This document shows, piece by piece, positions 37,369-41,807 of a stretch of DNA of 41,807 bases. The translations under genes and the position numbers were made by a program. Within the stretch, counting starts at the first letter, position 1. Every line of letters begins with the position of its first letter. Below the pieces are notes generated by a model. The model was not told the DNA's origin. It did not search any database and saw only the letters and a program-made list of their open reading frames with translations. This DNA comes from Clostridiales bacterium (GTDB lineage: Bacteria; Bacillota; Clostridia; Christensenellales; UBA1242), in contig SVIU01000007.1 in NCBI GenBank assembly GCA_015069335.1, positions 1 through 41,807 of the forward strand, given 5' to 3'.

Positions 37369-38832
37369 ATGTCATTTTGTCAATTTTCTAGTGAAAGTGT
37401 AATTTCAAACAGCACAAGCGTTGATAATGCGTTTATCAACGAATTTTTGCCTTACGCTAATGATACTTGCGTAAAAGTTTATTTGTATGGGCTTTATAAA
37501 TGCAACACCCCAAACACTTACGACAACACGCTTGCGGCTTTTTCCAACATTTTGGGCATAAGCGAAGAAGATATCTATTCGGCATTTTTATATTGGCAAG
37601 ACCAAGGCCTTGTGCAAGTGCTTGCAACCGAGCCGTTTGAAGTGGTTTATCATCCAATAAAAAGCGCAATCACCAACACAAAAAAATACAACAAAGACAA
37701 ATATGCCGACTTTAACTTGCAACTTGAAACTGCCTTTAAGGGGCGCAACATTTCGCTTAATGAATATTATCAATATTACGAATTTATGGAAGTGCACCAC
37801 ATGGAGCCAGACGCCCTAAATTTGATTATTGAATATTGCATAAGAGCAAAAGGCATAAAAGTTGGCTACAACTATGTTTTGACCATTGCAAAAAATTGGG
37901 CATATGACGGCATAACCACCTATGCAAAAGTTGATGAAAAATTGCAAGAGTTAGAACAAAACTCAACTCAAATTGGCGAACTACTTGACACTCTTGGCAT
38001 AAAGAGAATTGCCAGCATTGACGAAAAAGAATATTTAAACAAATGGAAAAAAGAATTTGATTTTGACTTTGCAACAATTCTTGGTGTTTGCAAAAATAAC
38101 AAGAAAAAGAAGATAAAAATCACAAATTTTGAAAAATTAGACGCAATTTTCACAAAATATTACGAAATGAAGCTAATTACGCTTAAAGAAATTGAAAATT
38201 ACGAAAAAGAAAAAGACGGCCTTTACAAAATTTCTCGCAAGGTTTGTCAGTGCCTTGGCTTGTATTATGACAACATTGAACCAGTGTCCACCAACTACAC
38301 ACAAAAATGGGTGCTTATGGGCTTTGGTGATGAGGTGCTATTTAGCATTGCCAACTACTGCTTTAAGTCGGCAATTCGTAGTCTTGACGGAATGGACAGA
38401 GCCATAAACAAATTTTTTAAACTTGGCATAATTACAAGCGAAGCACTAAATCAATATTTAACCGACATTTTAAAAGCCGACGACAACATAAAAGACATTT
38501 TAGAAAAACTTGGCATTGTGCGTAACGTAAACAAGTTTGATAGAGATTTCTACAAAATTTGGACAGAAGATTGGAAGCTTTCACCAGAACTAATAAACGA
38601 AGGCGTCAACCGCTCAAAAGACAAGTATAGTCCAATGCAATACCTAAACAAACTGTTGTCGCTATGGCACACAAACGGTGTTAAAACTGTTGCCGATTGT
38701 GATAAGTTTACAATTACTGAAACCACAAGCACAAGTAAACCGGCAAAGACAACGCAAAATCACTCATCAAGGGAATATTCAAAAACCGACCTTTCTGCCC
38801 TATTTGATAACTTGGAAGAAATTGATTTGTAA
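37369..38832 (+). CDS. DnaD-domain replication initiation protein
   Basis: 487 aa; N-terminal winged-helix-like region, repeated DnaD-like helical domains, directly upstream of a DnaC-like ATPase. Confidence 0.75.
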   Translation: MSFCQFSSESVISNSTSVDNAFINEFLPYANDTCVKVYLYGLYKCNTPNTYDNTLAAFSNILGISEEDIYSAFLYWQDQGLVQVLATEPFEVVYHPIKSAITNTKKYNKDKYADFNLQLETAFKGRNISLNEYYQYYEFMEVHHMEPDALNLIIEYCIRAKGIKVGYNYVLTIAKNWAYDGITTYAKVDEKLQELEQNSTQIGELLDTLGIKRIASIDEKEYLNKWKKEFDFDFATILGVCKNNKKKKIKITNFEKLDAIFTKYYEMKLITLKEIENYEKEKDGLYKISRKVCQCLGLYYDNIEPVSTNYTQKWVLMGFGDEVLFSIANYCFKSAIRSLDGMDRAINKFFKLGIITSEALNQYLTDILKADDNIKDILEKLGIVRNVNKFDRDFYKIWTEDWKLSPELINEGVNRSKDKYSPMQYLNKLLSLWHTNGVKTVADCDKFTITETTSTSKPAKTTQNHSSREYSKTDLSALFDNLEEIDL

Positions 38833-38833
38833 G

Positions 38834-38930
38834 GCGTTTCTTCGAAACGCACGAAAAGTTGCCTATCGGCAACGAGAAAAACGAAGAGTGTTTTCTTGCG
38901 AAAACACGAGAAAAGTGAATGATGATTTAA
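38834..38930. repeat. Hairpin mosaic abutting DnaD gene stop
   Basis: GGCGTTTC-TTC-GAAACGC, TTGCC-TATC-GGCAA, TGTTTTC-TTGC-GAAAACA separated by CGAGAAAA-type spacers, ending gagaaaagtgaatgatg. Confidence 0.85.
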
Positions 38931-38964
38931 AAGTTTTATTTAACCAATAAATTTGAATAAATAC

Positions 38965-39040
38965 AAAAGCCTCCCCATACTTTAAGGGGGAGGTGTCAGC
39001 CGTATGGCTGACGGAAGGGGTGTTTGTCTTATTAAAATTT
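38965..39040. repeat. CTCCCC double-hairpin element
   Basis: aaaagcctccccatactttaagggggaggtGTCAGCCgtatGGCTGACggaaggggtgtttgtcttattaaaa. Confidence 0.85.
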
Positions 39041-39072
39041 ATATAGCACATTAAAACAAAGAGGAATATCAA

Positions 39073-39969
39073 ATGAACAACAAAATCTTAGATAAAGCAA
39101 TGGCAAGAATAACAGCAAGAAGAATTTTTGCCGAAGAGCAAGCAAACAGATTTTTGCAACAAGCCTATCAAAACCAAGAGTTTAAAGAACTCTATAAACA
39201 ACAAAAAGAGCAAGAAATTGAACTTGCTCGCAAAGAGGCTTATGGCGAAACTGTTGACTACTCTATTTTGGAAGAACTGCACCATAAACAAGAATTTGTG
39301 CTTAACAAACTTGGTTTAAACGGCACTGACCTAACACCAAATTATGAGTGTGTGTATTGCCACGACACCGGTTATGTAAAAGGCGCACCATGTGCTTGTT
39401 TAAAAAAAGAAATCAACAAAGAACTTATGGAATATAGTGGTTTTTCTCACCGCCTTGCAACTTTTGAAGATAACAAATATGACCACCCAGCTTTTGACTT
39501 AATGCAAAAATGGTGCAACACAAAATCTACAAAAATCAATGTGTTAATTTCTGGACATACTGGCACGGGCAAAACATTTTTAACAGAGTGCATTGCAAGT
39601 GAGCTTATGAGCAAAAATGGTCTTGTGCTTTTTACCACTGCTTTTAATTTAAACAACAAAATGCTAAATTATCACATTTCTTTTGAAGCTGGCAGAGATG
39701 AAATAATTAAGCCATTTTTAGATTGCGAATATTTAATTATTGACGATCTTGGCACCGAGCCAATGCTAAAAAATGTTACAAAAGAATATTTATATTTAAT
39801 AATCAACGAGCGTATGCTTGCAGGCAAACCAATTATTATTACTACAAACCTAGATATGAATGACATTTTGGTAACCTACGGCGAAAGAATTTTCTCAAGG
39901 CTAGTAAACAAAAAAACATCTATTGCAATTTGTTTAGAGGGTGAAGATTTACGACTTAAAAAAGATTAA
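39073..39969 (+). CDS. DnaC/DnaI-like helicase loader ATPase
   Basis: Zn-binding CVYCHDTGYVKGAPCACL; Walker A SGHTGTGKTFL; Walker B YLIIDDLGTEP; ITTNLDMNDI. Confidence 0.9.
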   Translation: MNNKILDKAMARITARRIFAEEQANRFLQQAYQNQEFKELYKQQKEQEIELARKEAYGETVDYSILEELHHKQEFVLNKLGLNGTDLTPNYECVYCHDTGYVKGAPCACLKKEINKELMEYSGFSHRLATFEDNKYDHPAFDLMQKWCNTKSTKINVLISGHTGTGKTFLTECIASELMSKNGLVLFTTAFNLNNKMLNYHISFEAGRDEIIKPFLDCEYLIIDDLGTEPMLKNVTKEYLYLIINERMLAGKPIIITTNLDMNDILVTYGERIFSRLVNKKTSIAICLEGEDLRLKKD

Positions 39970-39972
39970 GCG

Positions 39973-40038
39973 GTCAAACACCCCTACCGTCAGCCATACG
40001 GCTGCCACCTCCCCCTTAAGGTAGGGGGAGGCTTTTTT
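39973..40038. repeat. CTCCCC double-hairpin element (inverted relative to 38965 and 40374 copies)
   Basis: ggtcaaacacccctaccgtcagccatacggctgccacctcccccttaaggtagggggaggct. Confidence 0.85.
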
Positions 40039-40073
40039 ATTGATATATTTCTATTGCAGCGAAAAATATTTAA

Positions 40074-40373
40074 CCTTATGCTTTGTATTGATATGTCCTT
40101 ATGCTTTGTATTGATATGTCCTTATGCTTTGTATTGATATGTCCTTATGCTTTGTACTGAAATAACCTTGTATTTGCACTGAAATAACCTTGTATTTGCA
40201 CTGAAATAACCTTGTATTTGCACTGAAATAACCTTGTATTTGCACTGAAATAACCTTGTGTTTGTACTGAAATAACCTTGTGTTTGTACTGAAATAACCT
40301 TGTGTTTGTACTGAAACATCCTTGTGTTTGTACTGAAACATCCTTGTGTTTGTATTGAAACATCCTTGTGTTT
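40074..40373. repeat. Tandem array: 4 x 23-bp units then 9 x 22-bp units plus 10-bp partial
   Basis: Units begin at 40074, 40097, 40120, 40143 (23 bp) and 40166, 40188 ... 40342 (22 bp); consensus CCTTRTGTTTGTACTGAAAYAW. Confidence 0.95.
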
Positions 40374-40452
40374 AGGCTCCCCCTACTTTAAGGGGGAGCT
40401 GGCTGTGGAACGAACAAAGAGAGTGAAACAGCCAGAAGGGGTGTTTGACATA
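40374..40452. repeat. CTCCCC double-hairpin element with long second loop
   Basis: aggctccccctactttaagggggagCTGGCTGTggaacgaacaaagagagtgaaACAGCCAGaaggggtgtttgac. Confidence 0.85.
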
Positions 40453-40455
40453 TTT

Positions 40456-40486
40456 AAAAACCGAGGCAAATTGCCTCGGTTTTTTA
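40456..40486 (+). terminator. Intrinsic terminator
   Basis: CCGAGGC-AAATT-GCCTCGG followed by TTTTTT. Confidence 0.8.
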
Positions 40487-40543
40487 TAGCAAAAAAATAT
40501 TCATATAAATTTGTTTAATACGCCAATAACACTTTAATGTTCT

Positions 40544-41128
40544 TTACTCTTTTGACTCATCCAAATAGGTTGCTTGAATGTCGCTTAGGTGAAAAAGTAG
40601 CGCTGTTGGGTAAGTATAAAATACATCACTTAAGCCATAAAAACCACCTTTAACTCTTGTGTCAAAGCCACCCATATGCCAGTTGATTGCCATTGCCTCT
40701 TCTCTAGTCAAACGCAAAAAGCCATTAATTATGTAAACCGATTTTTCGCCATGTCCATATGGCAACAAATCTTCGGTGGAATAATATGGTTTTTGCACCC
40801 AGTTGCCGTTTTCTTTGACATTACGCATTTCTACCTTATAGGTGTTCACTTTGCAAATATCATGAAATAATGCAATGATTGTTGCGCTTTCTAGCGAGAT
40901 ATATTTTTGCCAATCTTCACCATATTCACTTGCCAGCATTTTTATATATCTCTCATAAACTTTTAGACTATGTTCGCAAAGCCCGCCCTCATAAGCCGAG
41001 TGAAATTTTGTGCTTGCTGGAGCAGTAAAAAAATCGGTTTTGCACAAATAGTCAAGCAAACTTTCAATGCCCTCTCTTTTTATGTTTGCTCTTGCCAAAT
41101 CCAAAAATTCTTGTTTTAATTCTTCCAT
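40544..41128 (-). CDS. HD-domain phosphohydrolase-like protein
   Basis: GGLCEHSLKVYERY...IIALFHDICKV (H..HD), GHGEKSVYII. Confidence 0.75.
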   Translation of the reverse strand: MEELKQEFLDLARANIKREGIESLLDYLCKTDFFTAPASTKFHSAYEGGLCEHSLKVYERYIKMLASEYGEDWQKYISLESATIIALFHDICKVNTYKVEMRNVKENGNWVQKPYYSTEDLLPYGHGEKSVYIINGFLRLTREEAMAINWHMGGFDTRVKGGFYGLSDVFYTYPTALLFHLSDIQATYLDESKE

Positions 41129-41161
41129 AATTTTATACTACCTTTTGCTGATTTACTACTT

Positions 41162-41435
41162 TTTTAATGAATAATTAATAATGAATAATGAAAAATGAAT
41201 GATAATTTTAATTATCAATTTCAGTATAATATAATTAATAATATTTGGTCAAGAAATATTTGTTTTTGCGTTATTTTAATGATTTTTTCGCATTTTTTAA
41301 TGTTTTTTATTAATTTTTTATTGATTTTTGTTAATTTTTTAGTAATTTTTACTTTATCAAAAATTATTTTGAAATTAATCCTTCATTATTCACTATTCGT
41401 TTTTCACTATTCACTCAACCGAGCGTAGCGAGTGT
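41162..41435. repeat. AT-rich segment bounded by inverted heptamer-repeat arms (MITE-like candidate)
   Basis: Left TGAATAA TTAATAA TGAATAA TGAAAAA TGAATGA; right (reverse complement) GAGTGAATAGTGAAAAACGAATAGTGAATAATGAAGG. Confidence 0.45.
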
Positions 41436-41478
41436 TTCCCCCACTCACCCAAACCAAAAAAATATCATAATTTTAATT

Positions 41479-41652
41479 ATGGAAATGTCTGCCGAAAAAT
41501 TAATTTTGATTGCCACCAGCATATCACTAGAACTTGCCCAAGATAAATCAAATGAAGAATTGTTTACATATAAAAACCTTTTTAACGCCATTTCCAACAA
41601 CCTTGGCACAATTCTCGCACAAAGGTCAAATTGCAAAAAGAAAGCTGATTAA
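41479..41652 (+). CDS. Small conserved-looking protein (DUF6774-like), 57 aa
   Basis: Manual translation MEMSAEKLILIATSISLELAQDKSNEELFTYKNLFNAISNNLGTILAQRSNCKKKAD. Confidence 0.5.
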   Translation: MEMSAEKLILIATSISLELAQDKSNEELFTYKNLFNAISNNLGTILAQRSNCKKKAD

Positions 41653-41705
41653 ATGTATTATTTAATGTTTTGCAACTGATTTATATCTTTGCTTATCTTT
41701 TACTT

Positions 41706-41807
41706 AGGCCCCCTACCTTAAGGGTGTCTGATGTAAATTTGTCATGGTTTTTAGGCTCCCCCTACCTTAAGGGGGAGCTGGCTTTTTTGACTTTGGCAAA
41801 AAAGACT
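41706..41807. repeat. CTCCCC element copies (one degenerate, one truncated by window end)
   Basis: aggccccctaccttaagggtgtctgatg ... aggctccccctaccttaagggggagctggCTTTTTTGactttgGCAAAAAAGact. Confidence 0.75.

Noticed and set aside
39073-39969. IstB transposition helper of an IS21-type element
   Set aside because: No istA transposase; the gene follows a DnaD-domain gene and has the N-terminal Cys motif of chromosomal DnaC/DnaI-type loaders.
40099-40363. Three overlapping minus-strand ORFs (72-80 aa) rich in FQYKHKVISVQ repeats
   Set aside because: They are frame-by-frame translations of the 22/23-bp tandem array. No RBS, and openness in all frames is a by-product of the repeat lacking stops.
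40074-40373. Possible CRISPR array
   Set aside because: Units are contiguous 22-23 bp repeats without unique spacers, and no cas genes are nearby.

Overview
This is an AT-rich, Firmicutes/Clostridia-like chromosomal window. Its core is a long minus-strand ribosomal protein supercluster (S10-spc-alpha: rpsJ to rplQ, with secY, adk, map, infA, rpmJ and rpoA). Around it are housekeeping genes: fba, a YitT-family gene, tsaD, prfB, recR, ybaB, dnaX, metG, an M1 peptidase, a DnaD-like/DnaC-like replication pair and an HD hydrolase. There are also two BspA-like LRR surface protein loci, one of them a ~1695 aa subtilase-LRR fusion. The observations I rate highest are: (i) a C9/G9 homopolymer exactly filling the spacer between a perfect TTGACA -35 and a -10-like box upstream of a surface-protein gene, which is phase-variation architecture; that gene is also split by an in-frame TAA. 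(ii) Two families of uncatalogued intergenic elements: 'hairpin + 7-bp repeat (TTCACTA-like)' mosaics that start exactly at the stop codons of several genes, and 'CTCCCCCTTAA..GGGGGAG' double-hairpin elements with compensatory second stems. The two families repeatedly sit next to each other. (iii) A 14-unit tandem array whose period changes from 23 to 22 bp, enclosed by inverted copies of the second element. (iv) Recoding in two genes: a prfB +1 frameshift, and a dnaX A10 -1 frameshift/slippage site that joins two ORFs. (v) Structured leader candidates in the ribosomal operon. No tRNA, rRNA or CRISPR was found. Everything was read by eye; no database search or folding program was run.
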